In this document: positions 26,817 to 37,183 of the stretch, one piece after another
Position numbering within the stretch: the first letter of the stretch is position 1
Layout: the number at the start of each line of letters is the position of its first letter
Made by a program: the position numbers and the translations under genes
Assembly (NCBI GenBank): GCA_030146875.1
Contig: JASLAX010000066.1
Location: 1-64,000, forward strand
Origin: Longimicrobiaceae bacterium
Lineage (GTDB): Bacteria > Gemmatimonadota > Gemmatimonadetes > Longimicrobiales > Longimicrobiaceae
Direction: 5' to 3'
DNA length: 64,000 nucleotides
Notes under the pieces: generated by a model
Told to the model about the DNA's origin: nothing
The model's input: only the letters and a program-made list of their open reading frames with translations
Database searches by the model: none

Positions 26817-27143
26817 TCCACTGCGGCGTCACCGCACCTGACGCGGGACCTTGGATGCACGTCTCGTGGACGGACCTGCGGACGCACCGGGAGCAGGCCA
26901 GTCCGCGCAGGCGGCTTCGTATAGTCGTTGCAGCGGTTTCAACCGCCGGCAACAGCGGTTGCCTCGACCTCCGCCGTCGCGCGATCCGTTCATCTCCCCC
27001 TGCTCTCCGTCTGGCGCTTCGCCCGCCCCGCGTTACCTTGCTCGTCGGCCGGGAATCGCCGGACCGCCCCGCGGTCCGCCGCACCGCGCCGTTCCCGCGG
27101 GGGCCCATCCTCCGGACCCGCGCACCGGAGAGCACGACGATCG

Positions 27144-28529
27144 ATGGCGAAGACGAAGACCCTCTTCTTCTGCCGCGAGTGCGGCAACGAGACGCCCCGG
27201 TGGGCGGGGCAGTGCCCCGCCTGCAAGGAGTGGAACTCGCTCGTCGAGGAGCCCGTGACCCGCGCTCCCAGGGGGCGCGTGGGCGCGTCCGGCGGCGGCG
27301 GCGCGGCGTTGCGCGCGGCGCCCTCCGTCGCGCCCATCCGCCTGCGCGACGTGGAGGGGAGCGAGGGCCGGCGCTGGACGACGGGGCTGGAGGAGCTGGA
27401 CTTCGTGCTGGGCGGCGGGATCGTCCCGGGCTCCGTGGTGCTGGTCGGCGGCGAGCCCGGGATCGGCAAGTCGACGATCCTGCTCCAGGTCGCGAGCCGG
27501 CTGGAGGCCGAGGGGCGCCGCACGCTCTACGTCTCGGGCGAGGAGTCGGCCCTGCAGGTGAAGCTCCGCGCCGAGCGCCTGGAGGGCTCCGCGGGCGAGG
27601 TCACCCTGCTCGCCGAGACCGAGCTGGAGACCATCCTGCTGGCGGCGGCAGAGCGCGCGCCGGACGTGCTGCTCGTGGACTCCATCCAGACCGTCCACAC
27701 CCCGGAGCTGGAGGGCGCGCCCGGCAACGTGGGCCAGGTCCGCGAGTGCGCCGCCCGCCTGCAGCGGTTCGCCAAGCAGACCGGCACCGCCGTCTTCCTC
27801 GTGGGCCACGTCACCAAGGGCGGCGGGATCGCGGGGCCCAAGACGCTGGAGCACATCGTCGACACCGTGCTGTACTTCGAGGGCGAGGGCGGGCTGGACC
27901 ACCGCGTCCTGCGCGCCACCAAGAACCGCTTCGGCGGCGTGGACGAGATCGGCGTCTTCCGCATGACAGCGGCGGGGTTGGTGCCCGTCGCCAACCCCTC
28001 GGAGCTCTTCCTGGGCGAGCGCACCGGCGGCGCGTCCGGCTCCGCCGTCGTCGCCACGCTGGAGGGTACGCGCCCTCTCCTCGTCGAGGTGCAGGCACTC
28101 GCCGCCAAGGCCGCCTACGGCGCCCCTCAGCGGGTGGCGACGGGGTTCGACCACAAGCGCCTGGCGCTCCTCCTGGCCGTGCTGGAGAAGCGGGCGGGGC
28201 TCGCGTTCGGCGCGCTGGACGTCTTCCTGAACGTGGTGGGCGGGCTGCGGCTGGGGGAGACGGCGGGGGACGCGGCGGTGGCGGTGGCGCTGGCGTCCAG
28301 CGTCTTCGACCGGCCGATCCCGCCGGACGCGGTCTTCGTGGGCGAGCTGGGGCTGGGGGGCGAGCTTCGCCCCGTCGGCCAGGTGGAGCGGCGGCTCACC
28401 GAGGCGGCGCGGATGGGGTTCCGCACCGCGTACCTCCCGCCGCGCGCGCGCCCCGCGACGCTCCCGGCGGGGATCGCGGTGGTCGAGGTGCCGGACGTCC
28501 GTGCGCTCATCCAGGCCGTCCTTGGCTGA
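27144..28529 (+). CDS. radA: DNA repair protein RadA
   Basis: 461 residues; a RecA-like ATPase promoting branch migration in recombination. The N-terminal zinc finger is CREC-x14-CPAC. Walker A is GGEPGIGKST, followed by a YVSGEES segment, and the RadA signature KNRFG is present. The C-terminal Lon-protease-like domain covers about 290-461. The ATG lies after a long untranslated stretch; the stop is inside the ispD start region, so the two are coupled. Confidence 0.95.
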   Translation: MAKTKTLFFCRECGNETPRWAGQCPACKEWNSLVEEPVTRAPRGRVGASGGGGAALRAAPSVAPIRLRDVEGSEGRRWTTGLEELDFVLGGGIVPGSVVLVGGEPGIGKSTILLQVASRLEAEGRRTLYVSGEESALQVKLRAERLEGSAGEVTLLAETELETILLAAAERAPDVLLVDSIQTVHTPELEGAPGNVGQVRECAARLQRFAKQTGTAVFLVGHVTKGGGIAGPKTLEHIVDTVLYFEGEGGLDHRVLRATKNRFGGVDEIGVFRMTAAGLVPVANPSELFLGERTGGASGSAVVATLEGTRPLLVEVQALAAKAAYGAPQRVATGFDHKRLALLLAVLEKRAGLAFGALDVFLNVVGGLRLGETAGDAAVAVALASSVFDRPIPPDAVFVGELGLGGELRPVGQVERRLTEAARMGFRTAYLPPRARPATLPAGIAVVEVPDVRALIQAVLG

Positions 28530-29217
28530 GCCGAGCGGCCGCGCGGCGGCCGTGGTCGTCGCCGGCGGGGCGGGGCGGCGCATGGGCGGCTCCGTCCGCA
28601 AGCAGTACCTGGTGCTGGACGGCGAGCCCGTCCTGCTGCGCGCCGTCCGTCCGTTCCTCGATCATCCGGAGATCGCGACGGTCGTCGTCGTCCTTCCGGG
28701 GGCGGACGCGGCCGATCCGCCCGCCTGGCTCGCCAGCCTGCCCGTCGGGATCGTCGCCGGCGGGGCCGAGCGGGGGGACTCGGTGCGCGCGGGTCTTGCC
28801 GCGGTGCCGGCGGACGCGGAGCGCGTGCTGGTGCACGACGGCGCGCGGCCGCTGCTGACGCGCGGAGTCGTGGACCGCGTGCTCGCGGCTTGTGGAGAGG
28901 ACGGCGCGATCGCGGCCGTGCGCGTGACGGACACCATCAAGGAGGTGGGGGAGGACGGCGTCGTCGCCGCGACGCCGGACCGCGCGCGGCTCTGGCAGGC
29001 GCAGACGCCGCAGGGCTTCCCCTTCCGGCCGCTGCTTGAGGCGTACGCCCGCGCCGCGGCGGAGGGCGTGGCCGCGACGGACGACGCGGCGGTGTTCGAG
29101 CGCGGGGGTGGACGCGTCCGCGTGGTGGACGGCGATCCCACCAACCTGAAGGTCACCCGTCCGGGCGACCTGCCGGTCGTGGAGGCCCTGCTGCGCGCCT
29201 CTGCGGCCGAGCCTTGA
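28501..29217 (+). CDS. ispD: 2-C-methyl-D-erythritol 4-phosphate cytidylyltransferase
   Basis: 238 residues from GTG 28501 (231 if it starts at TTG 28522, which gives a more usual N-terminus). It transfers CMP to MEP in non-mevalonate isoprenoid synthesis. The nucleotide motif VVAGGAGRRMGG, VHDGARPL and AQTPQGF are present, as is DPTNLKVTRPGDL near the end. It overlaps radA by 29 or 8 bases. No ispF follows, unlike the common ispDF pair. GTG is preferred because GAGGTG lies upstream. Confidence 0.92.
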   Translation: MRSSRPSLAEPSGRAAAVVVAGGAGRRMGGSVRKQYLVLDGEPVLLRAVRPFLDHPEIATVVVVLPGADAADPPAWLASLPVGIVAGGAERGDSVRAGLAAVPADAERVLVHDGARPLLTRGVVDRVLAACGEDGAIAAVRVTDTIKEVGEDGVVAATPDRARLWQAQTPQGFPFRPLLEAYARAAAEGVAATDDAAVFERGGGRVRVVDGDPTNLKVTRPGDLPVVEALLRASAAEP

Positions 29218-29267
29218 CGGGCCGTCCCCTCCGGCCCACTTTCTCCCGCCCTCGCCACCCCGCGCCC

Positions 29268-29909
29268 ATGCGACCGTCCGCGCTGCTCGCCGCCCTGCTC
29301 CTGTCGCTCTCCGCCGCGCCGCTGGCCGCGCAGGCGGCGGACGGCGCGCTGCGGCCGGGGACGCGGGTGCGGCTGGTGGCGCCGGCCATCGCGGAGCGGC
29401 CGCTGCGCGGGCGCATCAACCGGGCGACGCGGGACACGCTCTACCTGGGCGGGCCGGAGCGCATCACCCTGGCCATCCCCCGCTCCGCGGTGATCGAGCT
29501 GCGGGTGAGCGCGGGGGGACGAGCGCGCGGAGCCATGCTGGGCGCGGGCGCCGGGGCCGTCGCGCTCGGTGTGCCCACGGCGCTCTTCGCCCCCGGCGCC
29601 GAGGAGACGCGGGCGCGGCGGGCCTTCGCGGTGGCGAGCTTCGCCGCCGGCGGCGCGGCGTTCGGGGCGCTGCTCGGCTCCGCCCTGGGCGAGCGGTGGG
29701 AGGCGGTCTCCCCCCGCGGGGCGTCCGCCGGCGGCGGGTTGGCGCTCGGTCTCACCCTGCCGGTGGGGCGGCGGAAGGCGGCGGGCGAGCAGGGAACTTG
29801 CAGCAACCGGAGCGGCTGTCCCCCACCCGGAACCGTGCACCCATGCGACGGAACGAGAACACCGTGCGACCGGACGAGCCCGCATCCTCCCCGGCTCCGG
29901 AGGAGATGA
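29268..29909 (+). CDS. exported glycine-zipper-like protein, unknown function
   Basis: 213 residues. A clear signal peptide ends near AAQAAD. The middle has an SH3-like RVRLVAPAI...RGRINRATRDTLYL pattern, then two hydrophobic Gly/Ala segments (about 90-110 and 125-145) resembling glycine zippers. The last 35 residues are Cys/Pro/Arg-rich and poorly structured. The stop overlaps the start of the phosphatase gene (ATGA), which argues that the whole frame is translated. No family recognised. Confidence 0.65.
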   Translation: MRPSALLAALLLSLSAAPLAAQAADGALRPGTRVRLVAPAIAERPLRGRINRATRDTLYLGGPERITLAIPRSAVIELRVSAGGRARGAMLGAGAGAVALGVPTALFAPGAEETRARRAFAVASFAAGGAAFGALLGSALGERWEAVSPRGASAGGGLALGLTLPVGRRKAAGEQGTCSNRSGCPPPGTVHPCDGTRTPCDRTSPHPPRLRRR

Positions 29910-30400
29910 GCGAGGGCGGGACCCCTCGGACCACGACCTTCAACATCCTCTTCGTCTGCACCGGCAACACCTGCCGCTCCCCCCTCGCCGAGGCCATCGC
30001 CCGCGAGGAGCTGCGGCGGCGGGGGTGGGCGAACGTGCGGGTGGCCTCCGCCGGCCTCTCCGCGCGCCGGGGCGACCGCGCGTCTCGCGAGGCGCTGGCC
30101 GTGGCCGCGCGGCACGGCCTGCACGTGGACGCCCACCAGTCCCGGCCCGCCACGCGCGAGGTGCTCGGCTGGGCGGACCTGGTGCTGGGGATGAGCCCGT
30201 CGCACGTGGCCGGGCTCTCCCGCCTGGGCGCGGGGGAGAAGGCCGCCCTCCTCCCCGACTTCGCGTCGGGCGTGCACGGGGGCGCCGGCGTCGCCGACCC
30301 CTTCGGCGGCCCGGCGGAAGTCTACGAGCAGACCTTCCGCGAGCTCACCGAGCTCGTCACCGCCGCCCTCGACCGACTGTCGCCGATCCTGGATCCGTGA
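29906..30400 (+). CDS. low-molecular-weight protein tyrosine phosphatase
   Basis: 164 residues. The P-loop VCTGNTCRS gives nucleophile Cys18 and Arg24, and the general acid is Asp131 in ADPFGG. These are the defining features of the LMW-PTP family, which includes arginine phosphatases such as YwlE; the Thr after the Cys (CTGNTCR) is the YwlE-type signature. GGAGGA precedes the ATG. GTGA overlap with aroE follows. Confidence 0.92.
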   Translation: MSEGGTPRTTTFNILFVCTGNTCRSPLAEAIAREELRRRGWANVRVASAGLSARRGDRASREALAVAARHGLHVDAHQSRPATREVLGWADLVLGMSPSHVAGLSRLGAGEKAALLPDFASGVHGGAGVADPFGGPAEVYEQTFRELTELVTAALDRLSPILDP

Positions 30401-31238
30401 GCCCCGCCCCCACCGCCGCGACCCGGGTGCTGGCCATCCTGGGCGATCCCGTCTCGCACTCCCTCTCCCCCGTCTTCCAGAACGCCGCGATCGCCGCGGC
30501 CGGGCTGGACGGCGTATACGTCGCCCTCCGCTGCCCTGCCGGAGAGGCCGGCCCGCTCCTGCGCGCCCTCGCCCGGGCGGGCGGGGGCGGGAACGTGACC
30601 GTGCCGCACAAAGAGGAGGCCGCGCGCGCCGTCGACCGGCGGACGGAGTCGGTCGAGGCCACCGGAGCCTGCAACACCTTCTGGGCGCAGGACGGCGAGG
30701 TGTGGGGCGACAACACCGACGTGGAGGGCGTCCGCGGCGCGGTGGAGGCCCTCCTGGGCCGCTCGCCCGCCGGGCTCTCCTGCGTCGTCGTCGGCGCCGG
30801 GGGATCGGCCCGCGCCGCGGTGCACGCGCTGCTGACGGAGGGGGCGCGCCGCGTCGTGGTCCTCAACCGCACGCGGGAGCGGGCGGAGGCGCTGGCGGAC
30901 GCGCTCTCCGCCGGCGGCTCGGTGGAGGTCGCGTCGGACGCCCGCGAGCTGGCGGGCGAGGAATTCGGCCTGGCCCTGAACGCCACGTCGCTGGGGCTGA
31001 AGGACGGGGACGCGCTCCCGCTGTCGATGGACGGAGGGGCGCGCTGCGCCGCGGCGCTGGACCTGGTCTACGCGCGCGGCGGGACGCCGTGGGTGCGGGC
31101 GCTGCGCGAGGCCGGCGTCCCCGCGGCGGATGGGCGGGAGGTGCTGCTGCTCCAGGGCGCCGCCGCCTTCCGCCGCTGGTGGCGGCGCGAGCCGCCGCTG
31201 GAGGCCATGCGGGCGGCGCTCGCCGCGCCGGGGGTGGA

Positions 31239-31242
<4 letters not shown>
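30397..31242 (+). CDS. aroE: shikimate dehydrogenase
   Basis: 281 residues, GTG start; reduces 3-dehydroshikimate in aromatic amino acid synthesis. The substrate-binding SHSLSP, NVTVPHKE (catalytic Lys) and DNTDVEG are visible, followed by the NADP Rossmann motif GAGGSARAA and NRTRER. It overlaps the phosphatase and comF by four bases at each end, forming a chain of coupled genes. Confidence 0.95.
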
Positions 31243-33088
<1,846 letters not shown>

Positions 33089-33103
33089 CCCGGCGGAGAC
33101 ACC

Positions 33104-33140
33104 GGACGGAGCGGCCCCCGCGGCCGCTCCGTCCTCCTTT
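33104..33140 (+). terminator. 13-bp hairpin between gap and pgk
   Basis: GGACGGAGCGGCC pairs perfectly with GGCCGCTCCGTCC around five bases, followed by TCCTTTAT. It likely terminates or attenuates gap transcription ahead of pgk. Confidence 0.7.
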
Positions 33141-33180
33141 ATCGGGCACCCGCGAGATCCCCCGCACCCGCGCCGCGTTG

Positions 33181-34398
33181 ATGAGAAAGCTGACGCTGGA
33201 CGACCTCTCCGAGCAGGACCTGCGCGGCAAGCGCGTGCTGCTGCGCGTCGACTACAACGTCCCGCTCGACGAGTCGGGGGCCGTGGCCGACGACACCCGC
33301 ATCCGCGCCACGCTGCCGACGCTGGAGCGCCTCCGCTCCGCCGGAGCGCGCGTCGTCGCGCTCGCCCACTTCGGCCGCCCGAAGGGGAAGCCCGTCCCGG
33401 AGATGTCGCTGCGGCCGGCCGCGGAGAAGCTCGGCGAGATCCTCGGCGCCCCGGTGCGCTTCGTCGCGTCCACCGTGGGCGACGAGGCGGAGGCAGCCAC
33501 CCGCGCGCTGGCGGACGGCGAGGTACTGGTCCTGGAGAACACCCGCTTCCTTCCCGGCGAGGAGAAGGACGACGCCGAGCTGGCGGAGCGGATGGCGCGG
33601 CTGGGCGACGTGTACGTCAACGACGCGTTCGGCGCCGCGCACCGCGCGCACGCCTCCACCGCCGGCGTGGCGGTGGTGATGCGCCGCGACGGGCGCCCCG
33701 CCGTGGCCGGGCTGCTGATGCAGCGCGAGCTGGAGTACCTGGGCGGCGTGCTGGAGAACCCCGGCCGGCCCTTCGTGGCCATCATCGGCGGGGCCAAGAT
33801 CTCGGGGAAGATCGACGTCGTGCGCTCCCTCCTCCCCAAGGTGGACCGCCTGCTGATCGGCGGCGCAATGGCGAACACCTTCTTCCGCGCCATGGGGTTG
33901 GAGACGGGCTCCTCGCTGGTGGAGGAGGACCGCGTGGACCTGGCCCGCGAGCTGATCGGCGAGGCGGGCGCGAAGCTCCTCCTTCCCGTGGACTGCGTGG
34001 TGGCGGAGAAGATGGAGGCCGGCGGGGCGACGGAGACCGTCCCCCGCGAGGCGATCCCCGCCGGGCGGATGGTGCTGGACGTCGGGCCCGACACCGTGCG
34101 CCTCTACGGAGAGGTCCTCTCGACGGCGAAGACGGTGCTCTGGAACGGGCCCATGGGGGTGTTCGAGGTGGCCGACTTCGCCGCCGGGACGCGCGGCGTG
34201 GCCCAGGCGGTCGCGGAGGCGACGGACCGCGGCGCGACGACCGTCGTGGGCGGCGGCGACTCCGCCGCGGCGGTGGCGGACATGGCGCTGGAGGAGCGCA
34301 TCTCCCACGTCTCCACCGGCGGCGGCGCCTCGCTGGAGTTCCTGGAGGGCCGCGTCCTTCCCGGGGTGGCGGCGCTGGCGGAGCGGGAGGGCGCGTGA
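33181..34398 (+). CDS. pgk: phosphoglycerate kinase
   Basis: 405 residues. The N-terminal LLRVDYNVPLD and LAHFGRPKG bind 3-phosphoglycerate. The C-terminal nucleotide domain has the GGAKISGK loop, WNGPMGVFE and GGGDSAAAV. TTG just upstream of the ATG is an alternative start. A GTGA overlap joins it to tpiA. Confidence 0.96.
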   Translation: MRKLTLDDLSEQDLRGKRVLLRVDYNVPLDESGAVADDTRIRATLPTLERLRSAGARVVALAHFGRPKGKPVPEMSLRPAAEKLGEILGAPVRFVASTVGDEAEAATRALADGEVLVLENTRFLPGEEKDDAELAERMARLGDVYVNDAFGAAHRAHASTAGVAVVMRRDGRPAVAGLLMQRELEYLGGVLENPGRPFVAIIGGAKISGKIDVVRSLLPKVDRLLIGGAMANTFFRAMGLETGSSLVEEDRVDLARELIGEAGAKLLLPVDCVVAEKMEAGGATETVPREAIPAGRMVLDVGPDTVRLYGEVLSTAKTVLWNGPMGVFEVADFAAGTRGVAQAVAEATDRGATTVVGGGDSAAAVADMALEERISHVSTGGGASLEFLEGRVLPGVAALAEREGA

Positions 34399-35162
34399 CC
34401 GGGCTCCGCAAGCCGGTGATGGCCGGCAACTGGAAGATGCACAAGGGGCCGGCGGAGGCCGCGGCGTTCTTCGCGGACTTCCTGGCGGCCTGGACGGCGC
34501 GCGGCGACCGCACCGTGGCCTTCTTCCCTCCCGCGGTCTCGCTCGCCGCCGCGCGCCAGGCGATCGGGGGAAGGACGGACGTGCTGCTGGGCGTGCAGAA
34601 CGTCCACTGGGAGAAGACGGGCGCCTTCACGGGCGAGACCTCCGCGGCGATGGCGTCGGACGCGGGGGCTGCCCTGGTCCTGGTGGGCCACAGCGAGCGC
34701 CGCCACGTCTTCGGCGAGACCAGCCAGGAGACCGCGCGGAAGGTGCGGGCGGTGCTGGACGCGGGAATGGTCCCCGTCCTCTGCGTGGGCGAGACCATCG
34801 AGGAGCGGCGGGGGGGGCGAGCGGAGGAGGTGGTGCGGGAGCAGCTCGGCGCCGTGCTTGGCACCCTGTCGGACGAGGATGCCGCGCGGCTCCTCGTGGC
34901 GTACGAGCCCGTCTGGGCCATCGGCACCGGGGAGACCGCGTCGCCGGCGGACGCGGCGGCGATGCACCGCGTGGTGCGGGAGACGGTGGCGGCCGCGTTC
35001 GGGACGGAGCGGGCGGCGGAGATCGCCGTCCTCTACGGTGGGAGCGTGAAGCCGGACAACGCGGCGGAGCTGCTGGCGGAGGAAGGGGTGGACGGCGTGC
35101 TGGTGGGCGGGGCGTCGCTCGACCCGCGCGGATTCGCGGCGATCTGCGGCGCCGGCGCTTGA
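34395..35162 (+). CDS. tpiA: triose-phosphate isomerase
   Basis: 255 residues, GTG start. Lys in GNWKMHKG, His99 in LVGHSERRH and Glu171 in AYEPVWAIGTG are the catalytic set. LYGGSVKPDN forms the phosphate loop. The -35 of the probable secG promoter lies in its last codons. Confidence 0.96.
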   Translation: MTGLRKPVMAGNWKMHKGPAEAAAFFADFLAAWTARGDRTVAFFPPAVSLAAARQAIGGRTDVLLGVQNVHWEKTGAFTGETSAAMASDAGAALVLVGHSERRHVFGETSQETARKVRAVLDAGMVPVLCVGETIEERRGGRAEEVVREQLGAVLGTLSDEDAARLLVAYEPVWAIGTGETASPADAAAMHRVVRETVAAAFGTERAAEIAVLYGGSVKPDNAAELLAEEGVDGVLVGGASLDPRGFAAICGAGA

Positions 35163-35186
35163 CAGGAGCCGCCCGCTCCGTAACTT
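35159..35186 (+). promoter_or_regulatory. possible promoter of secG, overlapping the end of tpiA
   Basis: A perfect TTGACA (35159-35164) overlaps the tpiA stop codon. With 16-base spacing the -10 would be TAACTT; TACACT a few bases on is a better hexamer but too far. The -35 is clear, the -10 uncertain. Confidence 0.5.
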
Positions 35187-35226
35187 ACACTGCTTCCATT
35201 CCGTCCGAACCCCGACCTCCGCGACC

Positions 35227-35712
35227 GTGCTCTACTACGTCCTTCTCGCCCTGCTGATCCTGGACGCGCTCCTGCTGATCCCCATCGTGCTCCTGCAGGC
35301 GGGGAAGGGCGGCGGCCTGGCGGCCATGGGCGGCGGGGGCGGTAGCGACACGCTGTTCGGGACCCGGCAGGCCACCACGCTGCTGACCAAGGCCACTTGG
35401 TGGGCCGGCGCCGCGTTCCTGCTCCTCTCCTTCGCGCTCTCGATCCTGTCGTCGCGTCCCACGACCGCCGACTCGCTCCTGCGCGAGGAGTTCCAGGGTG
35501 GGCGGGCCCCGGCCGCCACGCAGCCCACCGGCCGCCTTCCGGGCGCCGCCCCGGTGACGCCGGCCCCCGGCGCGACAACGCCGGCAGCGGGGACGGCTCC
35601 GGCGACGGGCACCGCTCCTGCGCCCGCGACGGGTACGGCTCCGACCACGGGGCTGGCTCCGGCCACGGGCACGGCGCCCGCCGGGCAAGGGACCGCTCCG
35701 GCGCAGCCCTAG
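35227..35712 (+). CDS. secG: preprotein translocase subunit SecG, with long low-complexity tail
   Basis: 161 residues, GTG start. The first 80 residues are SecG: transmembrane helix 1 (about 2-21), the LLQAGKGGGLAAMGGG loop with TLFGTR, then helix 2 (about 55-75). The remaining 80 residues are an Ala/Pro/Thr-rich tail with repeated ATGTAP-type units, longer than the usual SecG. It follows tpiA as in many bacteria (gap-pgk-tpi-secG). Confidence 0.92.
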   Translation: MLYYVLLALLILDALLLIPIVLLQAGKGGGLAAMGGGGGSDTLFGTRQATTLLTKATWWAGAAFLLLSFALSILSSRPTTADSLLREEFQGGRAPAATQPTGRLPGAAPVTPAPGATTPAAGTAPATGTAPAPATGTAPTTGLAPATGTAPAGQGTAPAQP

Positions 35713-35733
35713 CCGGGTCCCGGGCGGGAGACG

Positions 35734-35770
35734 AGAGGGGCGGGCCGACGCGCAGTCGGCCCGCCCCTCT
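35734..35770 (+). terminator. 16-bp hairpin after secG
   Basis: AGAGGGGCGGGCCGAC and GTCGGCCCGCCCCTCT form a perfect 16-bp stem with a 5-base loop. It closes the glycolysis-secG cluster. The T-tract is minimal. Confidence 0.75.
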
Positions 35771-35895
35771 TCGCGTCCGGGGTGGAGACGCCGCCGGAAT
35801 GGAACTTGCGCTTTCCCGGCGCCGGTGGCGGGCGGCGCATGGCCGGGCCGCCCGTCGGCCCACGTCACGCACCACACCCAGGGGAGGGATCGCAA

Positions 35896-36597
35896 GTGGC
35901 CCTGACTCGGAACCCGTCGCGGGGGATGCAGCGGCAGATCGACCTCACCACCGCGGTTTGCCAGGAGCGCCTGCTGGCCACCCACGTACGGCACGTCCTG
36001 GCCCTCGTGGACCTGGTCCAGGAGCAGCTTCCGTTCGACGAAGCGCTCGACATCTACTCCCGCGTCCTGCGCCTCACCCCGGAGCAGGCCCGCAACGTGG
36101 GGAGCCGCGCCTTCGCCATCATCGGGCGCCGAACAGGCGTGCCCGAGGACGGCCCGGTGCCCATCCTTCCCGACGACGACTCGGGGGAGCCGGAGGAGCC
36201 GCGCGCGGAGCCCGCCCCCGACGGCTCGGGGCGCTTCGACGTCATCTTCAGCCGCGTCCGCCGCCGCATCCGCGGCCGCGTGCACGGCGACCTGCGCTCG
36301 CGGATCAACCTGGCCGCGGCCCGGGCCGAGGACGCGCTCTTCGAGACGCACGTGGACAACTCCCTGACCTTCGCCCGCGCCATGGGCGAGGAGATGCCGC
36401 TGCACGAGGCCGTGGAGCTGTACCTGGAGATCATGATGATCCCCGAGGGCGTGAACGACGTGGTCTTCAACCGCGCGCTGCGGCTGGTGGCCGACCGCGA
36501 GCTGCCGCCCGTGCGCGAGGCGCAGCTCCCCAAGCGCGAGGGCGACCCGCGGACGATGGACGACGCGGACGCCCCCGCCCCCGAAGCGGTGGCGTGA
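35896..36597 (+). CDS. two-repeat alpha-helical protein of unknown function
   Basis: 233 residues from GTG 35896, chosen because GGGAGGG lies eight bases upstream; an ATG at 35782 would add 38 unstructured residues. Two similar helical blocks are visible: one around residues 13-72 (ERLLATHVRHVLALV...EALDIYSRVLRLTP) and one around 145-200 (DALFETHVDNSLTFA...EAVELYLEIMMIP). They share a THV motif, an acidic helix and an FxxxALRL-type end. An acidic linker separates them. No family recognised; no membrane segment or signal. Confidence 0.7.
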   Translation: MALTRNPSRGMQRQIDLTTAVCQERLLATHVRHVLALVDLVQEQLPFDEALDIYSRVLRLTPEQARNVGSRAFAIIGRRTGVPEDGPVPILPDDDSGEPEEPRAEPAPDGSGRFDVIFSRVRRRIRGRVHGDLRSRINLAAARAEDALFETHVDNSLTFARAMGEEMPLHEAVELYLEIMMIPEGVNDVVFNRALRLVADRELPPVREAQLPKREGDPRTMDDADAPAPEAVA

Positions 36598-36671
36598 GCC
36601 GGGCCGCCGCGCCGGGGGCGCCCCACTCCGGGACCGCCCCCCGGCCGACCGCCCGCCGCCGCTAGACGACC

Positions 36672-37136
36672 ATGGGGACATCCTTCGCGATGGTGGTGTG
36701 GGCCGGGTTCGTGGCCAGCGTCATGGCCGCCGCCGTGTTCTGGGTCTTCCGCTCCTTCGAGTGGACCCGCTTCTCTCCCGGCACCCAGATCGGGTGCCTC
36801 CTCTTCGACGAGCCCGGCCGTCCCTTGACGGAGACGGTGGGATTCGCTCTTTTCATGATTGCCTGCTCCACGGTGGTGGCCGCCCTGTACGCCTGGATCA
36901 TGGCGCGGACGGGCGGGCCGGGGTGGGGCGGCGGGGCCCTCCTGGGGGCCCTGCACGGCGCCGCCGTCACGGCGGCGCTGCCCCTGCTGGGCAGGGTGAA
37001 CCGCTGCGTGAAGGCGGGGAGGATGCTTCCACCGGGACGGCTCGGCCTCGCATGGGGCCGTGCGACCCCGGTCGCGCTGGTGGTGGGGCACGCGGTGTAC
37101 GGGGGAATCCTGGGAGCGATCCTGGCCGCAGCCTAG
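36672..37136 (+). CDS. integral membrane protein, unknown function
   Basis: 154 residues with about four transmembrane segments (near 5-25, 55-78, 88-105 and 130-152). The short loop TRFSPGTQIGCLL between the first two helices and Gly-rich helices 3 and 4 are the only notable features. It lies on its own between the two-repeat protein and the exported-protein pair. No family recognised. Confidence 0.65.
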   Translation: MGTSFAMVVWAGFVASVMAAAVFWVFRSFEWTRFSPGTQIGCLLFDEPGRPLTETVGFALFMIACSTVVAALYAWIMARTGGPGWGGGALLGALHGAAVTAALPLLGRVNRCVKAGRMLPPGRLGLAWGRATPVALVVGHAVYGGILGAILAAA

Positions 37137-37183
37137 AACGGCGCGGCCCCCCCGACGGAGGTCGGACCCGAGCCGGAGGACGG

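Larger units (their letters stand above)
26495..27143. other. 649-base intergenic region between dnaB and radA, repeat-bearing
   Basis: No credible gene is seen. It contains a 17-bp imperfect inverted repeat (26671-26711), a dispersed GGGGGC-GTAAA-GCCCCC unit (26769-26816), a GCGGTT-TC-AACCGC hairpin in a repeat-like stretch near 26903-26965, and a possible promoter near 27034 (TACCTT). The composition is lower in GC towards the radA side. Confidence 0.7.

Noticed and set aside
35640..35700. Short repeats in secG as a CRISPR-like array
   Set aside because: The repeats are in frame, code for a Pro/Ala/Thr tail, and have no unique spacers.
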